Shown piece by piece: positions 54,907 to 63,707 of a stretch of 64,000 nucleotides of DNA; position 1 is the stretch's first letter; the number at the start of each line of letters is the position of its first letter. This stretch comes from Gammaproteobacteria bacterium. Its GTDB lineage: Bacteria; Pseudomonadota; Gammaproteobacteria; SZUA-152. A program made the position numbers and the translations under genes. The stretch is from NCBI GenBank assembly GCA_021647705.1, contig JAKIUF010000016.1, forward strand, positions 1 to 64,000, written 5' to 3'. The notes beneath the pieces were generated by a model. The model ran no database searches, was not told the origin of the DNA, and worked only from the letters and a program-made list of their open reading frames with translations.

Positions 54907-55107
54907 GCTCTAACACATATGAGCCATTTCTCTGTCAATAGGCAATAACTCTCTTTTTTAAATCGATGGGGTCAGCCATTAGCAATTCGCTGTCAAGCAG
55001 GCAAATGAAGAAAATCGATCGAGTCTGATGAGATGGACACGTTCCTTATATGAGACTCATCATAGCCAGGAAAAGAAGCGTTCACTCATTCCATAAGGAG
55101 TGAGTCC
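54907..55107. repeat. Degenerate REP-like sequence
   Basis: ATCGATGGGGTCAG (54962) and ATCGATCGAGTCTGA (55014) are opposed halves of the GGGGTCAGACTCGATCGAT palindrome seen at 59.6 kb. GCTCTAAC just after the HEPN gene may be the remains of another attC core. No gene is seen. Confidence 0.45.
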
Positions 55108-55446
55108 ATGGGCAAGACTAATACCATTGGTGTCGATTTGGCAAAGAATGTTTTTCACCCGTGCGTTCAGGATAGCCGTGGCCATATCCTCGACAAAATC
55201 AAACTTGGGCGCAGCCAGTTCAAACATTTTCTCGCCACAATGCCCATCAGCTAGGTCGTCTTAGAGTCCTGCGCCACATCCCATTGATATGTTGGTTGGC
55301 GCGTGATGTACAGCATTTGCTGGGGATACGCTAAGTGGTACAACATTCCTGAATGTAATTTCCAAGGTGAAAACCGCCTGTGAGCTGTAGGGTCACACCA
55401 TTCCCGCCCATTTTGCCGACGCCGGGAAGATGGTCGAATTAGGCTA
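55108..55446 (+). mobile_element. IS110-family transposase relic, N-terminal part
   Basis: ATG 55108 opens MGKTNTIGVDLAKNVFHPCV, the IS110 RuvC-like N-terminus with the first catalytic aspartate (GVDLAKNVF). A stop falls at 55252, followed in the same sense by VVLESCATSH, then WLARDVQHLLGIR in another frame and further broken pieces such as GHTIPAHFA. Several frameshifts and stops make it inactive. Confidence 0.8.
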
Positions 55447-55531
55447 GATAGAAATCAGCGTAGGCTCATGAAAAATAAGTAATTTTAATTTACTCTATTG
55501 AAAAAATTAACAAATCCGTTAATATGTTCAG

Positions 55532-55850
55532 ATGAACTGGAATATCATCTATTACAGTGAGGCACTTCAAGAGGAGATCATGGCTTTGCCTGTGGGAATT
55601 CAAGCAAGGTATATCCATCTCACAAAGCGAATGCTTATTCACGGAGCGAATTTTGAAATGCCTCATACAAAGCCAATGAAAGATGGCCTGTTTGAGCTGC
55701 GAATGAAATCAAAGAAAGGTATTGAAAGAGCTTTCTACTACATTTTTAGTGAACAAATAAATTGTGATGTTGCATTGTTTCATAAAGAAAACTCAGAAAA
55801 CACCATAGGCTGATCTTAAGCTGGCTATTTCAGGAATGAAAGAGGTGAAA
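55532..55850 (+). pseudogene. HigB/RelE-type toxin with broken C-terminus
   Basis: The open frame 55532-55813 (93 residues) begins like phage Gp49/HigB toxins: MNWNIIYYSEALQEEI, MPHTKPMKDGLFELRMK, GIERAFYY. After FYYIFSE the frame is wrong. In the next frame the true tail is legible as IVMLHCFIKKTQKTP, a TAG stop, then ADLKLAISGMKEVKAN. The gene thus carries a frameshift and a nonsense codon, and the RNase C-terminus is lost. The antitoxin gene follows. Confidence 0.75.
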
Positions 55851-55854
55851 GCAA

Positions 55855-56145
55855 ATGTTGATACATAAAGAACTCACAAAGAAAATATTGAGTAACCCAA
55901 AAGTTAAAGCTGAGTATGACTCTTTAGAAGAGGAGTTTTCGCTTTTTGATGAGCTATTGAAAGCCAGAATGAACGCGGGGCTTACGCAGTCCGAGGTAGC
56001 CAATCGTATGGGAACTAAAACGCCAGCGGTAGCAAGGTTGGAAGCCGGAGGTGGAAATAAGCAGCACTCCCCTTCAATATCCACGCTTCGAAAATATGCT
56101 TCAGCAGTCGGGTGTCATTTGGAAATAAGGCTTGTTCAAGATTAA
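55855..56145 (+). CDS. XRE-family antitoxin, HigA-like
   Basis: A 96-residue protein with a C-terminal helix-turn-helix (AGLTQSEVANRMGTKTPAVARLE near 41-63), the usual HigA fold. Upstream AGAGGTG serves as ribosome site. The predicted toxin tail overlaps the region before its ATG. It is intact while its toxin is broken, so it may persist as a repressor or as passive remnant. Confidence 0.85.
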   Translation: MLIHKELTKKILSNPKVKAEYDSLEEEFSLFDELLKARMNAGLTQSEVANRMGTKTPAVARLEAGGGNKQHSPSISTLRKYASAVGCHLEIRLVQD

Positions 56146-56154
56146 GAGAAGCCC

Positions 56155-56313
56155 AACAGAAATAATCGATTTGGACATCCGGTTGTTCCTCGTGAGTGGT
56201 TTTTGATGCCGCTGTTTGTTATTGATGACATGGTTGAGAAAATTAAAGACGGGATGATTAGCGAGTATGTATATGATACGAAGTCCGTAGTCTTGGTGTC
56301 TGATAAACGGTGA
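56155..56313 (+). pseudogene. C-terminal fragment of a nuclease-like gene
   Basis: An open stretch without a proper start reads GHPVVPREWFLMPLFVIDDM, then VEKIKDGMISEYVYD, and stops at 56311. The pattern PREWFL-PLFVID-VEKIKDG resembles the C-terminus of T5orf172/GIY-YIG-type proteins of phages and mobile elements. Only this tail remains. The family call is tentative. Confidence 0.4.
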
Positions 56314-56411
56314 TTTTTGTATTATAGAAGGCTGAGCTGGCCGCTCAAGCCAAGATAGTAAAAATAGCAAGTAAAAAAGCGACTAGCCGTATAAAAGTGA
56401 CTGCTAAATAG

Positions 56412-57931
56412 ATGAGAGAAAATATGCCAACATCTGAAATTTATACACAGCTTGATCAGCTTATTGCTGCCTGGGAAAGTGAGGTTGTTGAGTTTAAACG
56501 TGCGGGAGATGGTTTTTCCACTTCAGAGATCGGCAAATATTTTTCTGCTCTGGCCAACGAAGCCAATTTGCGTGATTGTGAGCAGGCGTGGCTGGTGTTT
56601 GGGATAGACAATAAAAGCCGCAGTGTCATCGGTACGCATTACCGTGAAGACAAAGAACGGCTCCATGGTCTTAAGCATCAAATTAGTCAGGATACTTCCC
56701 CGGCTGTTACCTTTCACGAAATTTATGAATTGGCACACGAGCAAGGCCGTGTATTGATGTTTGAAATACCCGCAGCACCGCAAGGGATGCCGATTGCGTG
56801 GAAGGGACATTATTACGCCCGTGCGGGTGAGAGTCTTACCCATTTAGGGTTGGATAAGCTTGATACAATTCGAGCACAGACTGGTGTTGTGGATTGGACG
56901 GTACAAGTCGTAGAGGATGCGACAATTGATCATCTCGACCTTCAGGCATTGGCCAGGGCTAAATCGGCCTTTGCTCGGAAACATGCTAACCGCTTTTCCG
57001 AAGGTGAGGTTGCGGGTTGGCCTGATGCTACGTTTCTCAATCGTGCAAAGTTGGCGCTTGATGGGAAAATCACCCGTGCGGCGTTGTTACTATTGGGTAA
57101 GCCTGAGGTTGTCCCTCTGTTGTCACCCCATCCTGCACAGATGACCTGACTACTGCGCTTTATCAAAAAATTCGTAATTTCCAGATGCGCATTCTCCCTG
57201 AGGATCAGTTGCTGGCGATTGAACTGGCCAAGTATGATCAAAAGATCATCCTGGAAGCATTGCATAACTGTATTGCCCATCAGGATTACCACCGCAATGG
57301 CCGCATTATTGTCACCGAATACCCGGATCGTTTGGTTTTAGAGAATGAAGGCTCGTTCTTTGAGGGGGTGCCAGAAGATTATATTTCAGGGCATAAAACA
57401 CCGAGACGTTATCGTAATCCATTTTTGGCCCAGGCTATGGCTGAGTTGAGCATGATTGACACCATGGGTTACGGCATTCACGAAATGTATGCTGGTCAAC
57501 GACGTCGTTTTTTCCCGTTGCCGGATTATGACTTAAGCGATGCTGATGTCGTTCAAATGACGATTCACGGGAAAATTGTCGATGCGACTTTTAGTCGGAT
57601 GCTTATACAAAAAACAGATCTCTCACTTGAAGAGGTGTTGGCGCTGGATCGAGTGCAAAAGCATCTACCTGTGGATGCTAAGGCAGACTATATCCACACA
57701 CGTGGACAGGATGATGTTTTCTACACCAAGCTGATTATGGATTATTTAAATAAATATCGCTCTGCAACCCGCCAGGATATTAATAAGCTACTTTGGCGCA
57801 AGCTGAGTGATGCGCTTGATGACGAACAAAAAGAGACAAAAATCGGCAATTTGATTACTAGTATGCGCCGGAGTGGAAAGATAAAAAACAGTGGCTCTCG
57901 GCGTACTCCGAATTGGGAAATTGCAGAATAA
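56412..57931 (+). pseudogene. AlbA_2/Schlafen-type ATP-binding regulator, internally deleted
   Basis: The first frame (56412-57149) has the AlbA_2 domain: EVVEFKRAGDGFSTSEIGKYFSALANEANLR in parts, then ARAGESLTHLGLDKLDTIRAQ. The second frame (57185-57931) gives the C-terminal ATPase-like half: EALHNCIAHQDYHRNGRI, DRLVLENEGSF, TMGYGIHEMY and a winged-helix tail. At the junction HPAQMT-stop is followed by TALYQKIRNFQ. About 20 codons usually found between these are missing, so a deletion with frameshift inactivated the gene. Confidence 0.75.
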
Positions 57932-58228
57932 AAATGCAATATATTGCAGTTTTAAAGATGTAACTCATTGTATTTATAAAGATTATTTCTTTCTGCACAG
58001 GCGTGCCAAAAGAATAAAAAACAAAATGAAATAAATGCAGAATCGATTGGAATACAGTGACGTAATCGGCGTTACGTGTCGTATTAGGCATAGTAAATTT
58101 GCTTGAGTAGGACTCGACAGGTTGTCTGTTTTCAGTAATACGATACCCCATTGATACTCTTTTACGTTTTCTTCGTGGTTTTCCGTCAGTGGCTGATTTA
58201 CACTTTTTGTTTTACCTTGTTTAGTACG

Positions 58229-59278
58229 TTATTTAGATGCAAGGGTATCAGCATCGGGTGGCAGTATGGGGGTTGCCTGAATGCTGTATTCACCCGTTAA
58301 TGATTTCAAAAAAGCTTCGAGTATGTCTGCTTCGTAATCACTTAATTCTCGATTTAATTGTGATCGAGCCATAACACGTATTGCTTTGTTTAACGTTTTT
58401 ACAGAGCCATTGTGGAAGTAGGGTGCGGTATTGGCAATATTGCGTAAAGAGGGTACGCGCCATTTTCCTCGTCTGACTTTCAGTTCATTGTCTTTGCCAT
58501 TGTTATAGCCTAAGTCGTCTACTAATTTGTATTTATCAATATAGTGGTTAGGGAATGCCGGGAACCACTGTAAGAAGACTTCGCCGGTGACTAATAGGGG
58601 GCCGGCCATCGCAGGGCCTCTATGGCAACGAACACAGCCTAGTGATTCAAATGCTTCCATTCCGTTTAACTCCTGGCGGGTAAGTGCGGCCGTGTTACCT
58701 AGCAGATATTGGTCAAATCGACTGTTGGGAGTTATTAAGGTTCGCTCGTACGCTGCAATGGCTCGGGCAATGTTATCGTAGGTTACCGGTTTATCCCCAC
58801 CAAATACTTTGGTGAATTGTGAAACGTAACCGGGAATACTGGCGATACGCTCAACAGCGGCATCCGGGTGGGGCATAGCCATTTCAATTGGGTTTAATAT
58901 CGGACCTTTGGCCTGCTCTTCCAGTGATGGAAAGCGGCCATCCCACATTTGTGCGCTAAGAAAAGCGGCATTCCAGACAGAGGGTGCGGAGCGGTCGCCT
59001 AGCTGACCTTTGACACCAATGGATGTAGCGCGACTATCGGTACCGTTGCCTTGTACGTCGTGGCAGGAATTGCATGATACTGTTCCATCAATAGACAGGC
59101 GTGCATCGAAAAATAATTGTTTACCAAGACTTATTTTTTCTGGTGTACTTGGGTTGTCTTTTGGTTCTGGCGCGACGAGAGGTAAAGGTACAAAATTTTC
59201 AACACTGGCATAGCTCGGCGTTGTAAATGCAATAACACACAGTATGACTACCAGGAAAGCTGATCTAAAAACGGTCAT
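58229..59278 (-). CDS. Di-haem cytochrome c peroxidase, MauG/CcpA family
   Basis: A 349-residue periplasmic protein (signal peptide to about residue 24, PSYAS) with two haem sites: CNSCH (Cys69-His73) and CVRCH (Cys215-His219). The pattern LGKQLFFDARLS, SVWNAAF, MWDGR, NPIEM and the second-domain APYFHNGS matches bacterial peroxidases reducing H2O2 with cytochrome c electrons. GAGG precedes the ATG. It is separate from the cytochrome cluster, in the accessory region. Confidence 0.93.
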   Translation of the reverse strand: MTVFRSAFLVVILCVIAFTTPSYASVENFVPLPLVAPEPKDNPSTPEKISLGKQLFFDARLSIDGTVSCNSCHDVQGNGTDSRATSIGVKGQLGDRSAPSVWNAAFLSAQMWDGRFPSLEEQAKGPILNPIEMAMPHPDAAVERIASIPGYVSQFTKVFGGDKPVTYDNIARAIAAYERTLITPNSRFDQYLLGNTAALTRQELNGMEAFESLGCVRCHRGPAMAGPLLVTGEVFLQWFPAFPNHYIDKYKLVDDLGYNNGKDNELKVRRGKWRVPSLRNIANTAPYFHNGSVKTLNKAIRVMARSQLNRELSDYEADILEAFLKSLTGEYSIQATPILPPDADTLASK

Positions 59279-60085
59279 TATTATTTCCTCGAATTTAAGA
59301 GCCTGCTGTCGGCGTGTGAGTTTTTAAAGAGCTGTTTTACGATACATTGAAAGCGCACGGCAGGTTACCTCATAAAAGTGTATTTAATATACATTAATAT
59401 TCTTGCTGTCGCAAGATGCTCTAAATTAGGGGCCTGGGTAGCCACCCATCACAACCATCAAACACAGCTAATCCATCCGGTTTGTGTTACATCTTATCTC
59501 ACTGATGTTACGCACTCGCAGCCATAGCGTGGGTAAAAACACATGCTCACCCGCTGCATAATCATCAGGCTAAACCGGGTAGGGTGGAACAAGCGTAGCG
59601 GTTCCACCAAACGGGAAATAAATCAATGGGGTCAGACTCGATCGATTTTAAAAAATGTTGAAAAATTATGAGCTGCTTACGAAGTAGTGTCAAAAACGTG
59701 AAAAGAGAGGGGCAAAAAAACTGGAAATTATCTAAATCGATCGACCCCATTGATAAACCCCATCACTTGCTCATGTCCAAAATGTCAAAAGGGCCGACTC
59801 CGGGTGTGTTATGAAATCCCGGCAACCCCGTTGTATGGACGGTGACCTGATGATAGCGCGTTAAACAAAAAAACAGGACAAACCCTGAATGACAGATTTT
59901 TGACAATCTGGCATCTGTGACGCCTTGCTGTCAGGGGATGTACAAATAACAAACAGAGCTGAAAATGGGTAAGAAAACAGCTTTATCAAACAGGGTTTCA
60001 GCCAAAACAGTATTATCGCCCTTCGACAAGCCCCACCACTTTCAATACAATCTCCATAGTCTGCTGCCCCGGTAGAGGAGGCATA
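59279..60085. repeat. Gap of about 800 bp with mixed palindromic repeats
   Basis: No supported gene. It holds a single arm of the TAGGGTGGAACAAGCG family (59579-59612). It also holds a REP-like pair, AATGGGGTCAGACTCGATCG (from 59624) and ATCGATCGACCCCATT (59737-59752), about 90 bp apart. The rest, to about 60.08 kb, is non-coding with no recognised structure. Confidence 0.6.
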
Positions 60086-60149
60086 GTCCAACAGACATTT
60101 ATACCCCATGCTGAATTGCGCACGGGGTATAAATGCTTAGACGTTAGGC
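60086..60149 (+). other. Orphan attC site
   Basis: GTCCAAC (60086-60092, RYYYAAC) and GTTAGGC (60143-60149, GTTRRRY) are both full matches to the integron core consensus. CATTTATACCCC (60096-60107) pairs perfectly with GGGGTATAAATG (60124-60135), leaving a 16-base loop. The 64-bp size and the spacing between R and stem are those of a short attC. No integrase gene was found in the window. Confidence 0.75.
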
Positions 60150-60237
60150 ATCTGTCACACGAAGTACCCTTTGATAGTCCAACTATGGAAGAACCACGAT
60201 TTTTGAGGTTTAACAATAACTCCATAGGAGAGCTATT

Positions 60238-60645
60238 ATGAAAAACTTTGATATACAGGGCATTGATTTGAATGTGCCAAAATGCAAGGCATTTACGTTC
60301 ATTGCTGATCCAAATGACTTGCCGAAATGGACAAATGCTTTTGCTTCTATAAATCAGGGAAAAGCTATAATGCAAACCCCCGAAGGGGAGGTTGAAATCG
60401 ACCTTGAGGTACAAGCATCCGCCGATTATGGGTTGGTTGACTGGCGAATGACATTTCCTGATCAGAGTGTAGCTACAGCCTTTTCGCGAATTGTAGAAGC
60501 CGATCAAGACCATTGTGTTTATGGTTTTATTCTTATGCCACCGCCTGTTCCACTTGAAGAGATTGAAGGTGCATTGGAAGCTCAATCTCAAATACTTGAA
60601 AAAGAACTCAGAAAACTGAAAAAGTTACTAGAAGACAATGAATGA
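60238..60645 (+). CDS. SRPBCC-like hypothetical protein
   Basis: A 135-residue protein with the START/Bet v1-like pattern IAD--DLPKWTNAFASI near residues 23-40 and a C-terminal charged helix. SRPBCC folds bind hydrophobic ligands. TAGGAG precedes the ATG. It overlaps the sigma factor gene by 8 bp, so the two are coupled. The attC site lies about 90 bp upstream, so this may be a cassette. A role linked to the sigma factor is inference. Confidence 0.6.
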   Translation: MKNFDIQGIDLNVPKCKAFTFIADPNDLPKWTNAFASINQGKAIMQTPEGEVEIDLEVQASADYGLVDWRMTFPDQSVATAFSRIVEADQDHCVYGFILMPPPVPLEEIEGALEAQSQILEKELRKLKKLLEDNE

Positions 60646-61510
60646 AAATGTAACCTCAAAGATGCAGTGTTTAGAAGCTGAGGTTACTTTAGCCAAAGCA
60701 GGAAATCGAAAATCACTAGAGGCAGTGGTGCGTGCCATACAAAAAGACGTATATGGAATTGCTCTACGTTTCCTGTGGCACCCTCAAGACGCAGAGGATG
60801 CCACGCAAGAAATTCTTATCAAGGTAATTACTAATCTGGGCGGATTTCGAGGTGAAAGTGGCTTTAAAACATGGGTATATCGAATAGCCTCTAATACATT
60901 GCTAACACTGAAAAAAAAGAGAATGGAAAAGCAAGCGATGACATTCGACGAGTTCGCCGAAGATCTATTTCAAGGCGTATCCAGTACCGCTATACGTATA
61001 GAGTGTGATCTTGATGAAAAACTTCTATTAGAGGAAGTGAAAGTAGGCTGCACACTGGCAATGCTTATGTGTTTAGATCGTAAACATCGTTTGGCCTATA
61101 TTCTCGGAGAAATAGTTGAGTTAGACCACTGTGAAGCAGCTATAGTTCTAGAAATAACCCAAGGGACCTTTAGAAAACAATTGTCACGAGCACGACAACG
61201 TATCCTATCAGTCATGACCTCTAAATGCGGGCTGGTTAATCCTAAAAATATATGTAGATGCAGAAAGCGCGTTGATACTGCTGTAAACCTTGATCGCATT
61301 AACCCTGATAATTTGCTATTTGCACACTCTTTATCGAAAGCTAAGCACTTTCCGGTAATACTGGATAAAATTAGACAGTTTGAGGATACCCGCCGTGTAG
61401 CTGCTTTGTATAGGTCGCATTCAATGCCTGCTCTATCACAGGAATTTGTCTCTTGGTTAAGGAAAGTAATCATGGAAACAAAAACACCAGATTCTGAATT
61501 CATAACATGA
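60638..61510 (+). CDS. ECF-like RNA polymerase sigma factor
   Basis: A 290-residue sigma-70 family protein. Region 2 includes FLWHPQDAEDATQEILIKV and FKTWVYRIASN (near 47-90), and region 4 includes EIVELDHCEAAIVLEITQGTFRKQLSRARQRI in parts (near 160-190). A further 95 residues follow region 4, with a Cys cluster CRCRKRVD near 210, which is longer than usual ECF factors. No anti-sigma gene is adjacent. It is co-translated with the SRPBCC-like gene. Confidence 0.85.
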   Translation: MNENVTSKMQCLEAEVTLAKAGNRKSLEAVVRAIQKDVYGIALRFLWHPQDAEDATQEILIKVITNLGGFRGESGFKTWVYRIASNTLLTLKKKRMEKQAMTFDEFAEDLFQGVSSTAIRIECDLDEKLLLEEVKVGCTLAMLMCLDRKHRLAYILGEIVELDHCEAAIVLEITQGTFRKQLSRARQRILSVMTSKCGLVNPKNICRCRKRVDTAVNLDRINPDNLLFAHSLSKAKHFPVILDKIRQFEDTRRVAALYRSHSMPALSQEFVSWLRKVIMETKTPDSEFIT

Positions 61511-61577
61511 ATAAATTTAAAAAATGCCTAATCGGGGTAGCCAAGGGCCTCTAACCCTCGGCCCCCACAACACTTAT

Positions 61578-61691
61578 CTCAAAACGAACAAGAATGACTT
61601 CAATGATGTCGAAGCCATTTGTGAAGCCGCTAGTCGTCCCACCATGCGCTATGTTTCATCCAAGACCGTTGCGCAGCAGGATGTTTTATAG
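61578..61691 (+). mobile_element. IS110-family transposase relic, middle part
   Basis: A 37-codon open stretch reads LKTNKNDFNDVEAICEAASR then PTMRYVSSKTVAQQDVL and stops. TNKND-ND-EAI is the conserved IS110 segment following the region present in the relic at 55.1 kb. The remaining transposase is absent. Confidence 0.78.
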
Positions 61692-61763
61692 GCTTGGCAT
61701 GTAAAAAACTGACAGAAATGTATAATTCGCTCTCTTATGTACGTAAAGGCTCCGTACGTAGAA

Positions 61764-61945
61764 TCAATGGGGTCAGACTCGAATGGCACTAAGTTAAGGG
61801 GTTTCAGCATAGCTAAAACAACAACTTAAGCCAGTATTGGCGCAGGTTTCACAAGAATCCAACTTTGCTAAAAATGCTTAAGTTAGTGCCATTCGAGTCT
61901 GACACCATCGATTTGTGACCCTCATCGATTTGACCCCATTGATAC
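61764..61945. repeat. REP-like palindrome with GGGGTCAGACTCGAATGGCA arms
   Basis: GTCAGACTCGAATGGCACTAA (read in parts from 61772) and its mirror TTAGTGCCATTCGAGTCTGA (61881-61901) flank about 85 bp; a second inverted TGACCCCATTGAT follows near 61930. This GGGGTCAGACTC family is known to accompany RAYT (REP-associated) transposases. No such transposase is in the window. Confidence 0.7.
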
Positions 61946-62290
61946 AAGATCGAGGAATGTCGCCTGGGAAATGCTGACAAGTCAGTCAAATTTATTGCGG
62001 TAATGAGCGTTGTTGCGTGGAAGCTGTTTATGCTAACGTTGATTGCCAGAATAGATTCAGAAATACCTTGTAACACCCTAATCGACAAGCAGCACTGGAT
62101 GCCTCTCTATCTGGAAGTTCATAAAAATAAAAAACTTCCCAAAAGAGCACCTAAAATGGGTTGTATTGCTATGCTTGAAGGATTTTTAGGAAGGGCGGGT
62201 GATGGAAGCCCGAGAATAACAACGCCGTGGCGAGGCTGGATACGACTCAATGATATTTTGCGAGGCTGGGTTCTCGCGCAGAGCATATAA
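61946..62290 (+). mobile_element. IS4-family transposase relic, C-terminal part
   Basis: An open frame without start reads KIEECRLGNADKSVKFIAVM (61946 on), then SVVAWKLFMLTLIARI and, near the end, MLEGFLGRAGDGSPRITTPWRGW. These match the C-terminal third of IS4/Tn5-like transposases, including the GFLGRKGDGEPG-type signature. The catalytic N-terminal part is absent; a REP-like palindrome abuts its 5' end. Confidence 0.78.
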
Positions 62291-62392
62291 TTTATGGGTA
62301 ATAGAAAGGTTCTGAGAGGACTGTGAAGCCCCTGACCTACCCGGTATTTTTTCTCCCCATACCACCAACCTATCATTGATAATATATATTAA

Positions 62393-63562
62393 ATGACTCC
62401 AGAAATTGATTTATTGTCAGTTCTCTACCTGATTGGGGCTGCTCAGGGAATATTTTTAGTCGTTGCGTTATTGGATAAAAAAATTGTAAACAAACAAGCT
62501 AATCGTTATCTCGCTGCTTTTCTTTTTGTATTTACCCTCTCACTTGTCGATGAATTTTTATTTCAATCACGCTATTTTTATGACTACCCTCATTTTGTCG
62601 GTCTGATCTGGCCTTTAGAGTATTTATACGGCCCCTTATTCTATTTCTATGTTCGTGAATTAACGTCTATTAAGCTCCCAATTCGTGGCAGAAAAGATAC
62701 GCTTCATTGGTTGTTGTTTTTTGTGGGGCTTATGTTGGCGATTCCAACCTGGGTTTTAGATCCAGATCAAAAAATTACCATGCTGTATGGATTAAGCCAA
62801 GCGGCAACGGGAGAGGTATTTAGGGCTAATGTTTTTGATGGACTGGCCACATTATTTGTTGTTATTCAAATTGCAGTGTATATACGCTTGAGTTTCCGAC
62901 ATTTGCGATATTATCGCCAAAGTATTCGCCAGCAATTTTCGGAAATAGAAAAAATTAACTTGTCTTGGCTGGTAACTCTTCTGTGGCTATTGCTTCCCTT
63001 ATGGATGCTTTACATCGTCGATATATTCTTTTCGGATGGGCTAGGTATTGGCAATCAAGCAGGAATATCACTGCATGTAATTTTGGTATTAATTATATAT
63101 AGCATGGGATATATGGGGTTGCGGCAACCCTCCATCTTCAAACTGGAGCAAGCTATCAGTACTTTGCCTGAAACTGAAGAAGGTAGTGGCGAAGGTGAAA
63201 AGTACCGAAAGTCAAAACTATCTGATGAACTTAGTGAAACGCTTAAATCTTGCCTTTTTACTGTTATGGAGGAGCACAAGCCTTACTTGGAAAACGGAAT
63301 TACCTTGCCTCAATTGGCAAATATAGTGGGATGTACATCGAACAATTTGTCTCAAGTGATTAATGATGGACTGGGAAAATCATTTTTTGATTTCATTAAC
63401 AGGTATCGAATAGCCTATGCCAAGCAGCAACTACTGACCCCTGAGAGAGTGCCCGTATTACAGATTGCAATGAATGCCGGATTTAATTCAAAATCAGCTT
63501 TTTATACGGCGTTTAAAAAAGAGGTGGGGATGACACCCACTCAATATAGGAAAACCAACTAA
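62393..63562 (+). CDS. AraC-family regulator with N-terminal membrane domain
   Basis: A 389-residue protein. The first about 245 residues hold seven hydrophobic segments (LYLIGAAQGIFLVVALL onward). After a linker, an AraC-type double helix-turn-helix (about 295-389) follows: LPQLANIVGCTSNNLSQVIND and VLQIAMNAGFNSKSAFYTAFKKEVGMTPTQYRK in parts. Such membrane AraC proteins sense ligands at the membrane. It is monocistronic, upstream of a small lipoprotein gene. Confidence 0.92.
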   Translation: MTPEIDLLSVLYLIGAAQGIFLVVALLDKKIVNKQANRYLAAFLFVFTLSLVDEFLFQSRYFYDYPHFVGLIWPLEYLYGPLFYFYVRELTSIKLPIRGRKDTLHWLLFFVGLMLAIPTWVLDPDQKITMLYGLSQAATGEVFRANVFDGLATLFVVIQIAVYIRLSFRHLRYYRQSIRQQFSEIEKINLSWLVTLLWLLLPLWMLYIVDIFFSDGLGIGNQAGISLHVILVLIIYSMGYMGLRQPSIFKLEQAISTLPETEEGSGEGEKYRKSKLSDELSETLKSCLFTVMEEHKPYLENGITLPQLANIVGCTSNNLSQVINDGLGKSFFDFINRYRIAYAKQQLLTPERVPVLQIAMNAGFNSKSAFYTAFKKEVGMTPTQYRKTN

Positions 63563-63707
63563 CCGTCACTGACTTTTGCGCTGGATTGTAACTCATTGAA
63601 TTAAAAGTAATTGTATTTGTCTTTCCGTATAGGCTTGGACGATTCTCATGTGTTCATATTGTATATTGCCCTTTCGGTTTACTTCATTTTTTTAAAAGTA
63701 AGGAAAT

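Noticed and set aside
59565-59750. Minus-strand 61-codon frame across the repeat arm
   Set aside because: It is composed largely of the TAGGGTGGAAC and REP-like repeats and has no independent coding evidence.
60013-60591. Minus-strand 192-codon frame overlapping the SRPBCC-like gene and attC site
   Set aside because: Antisense to a gene with a good ribosome site, and it includes the attC palindrome; no family pattern.
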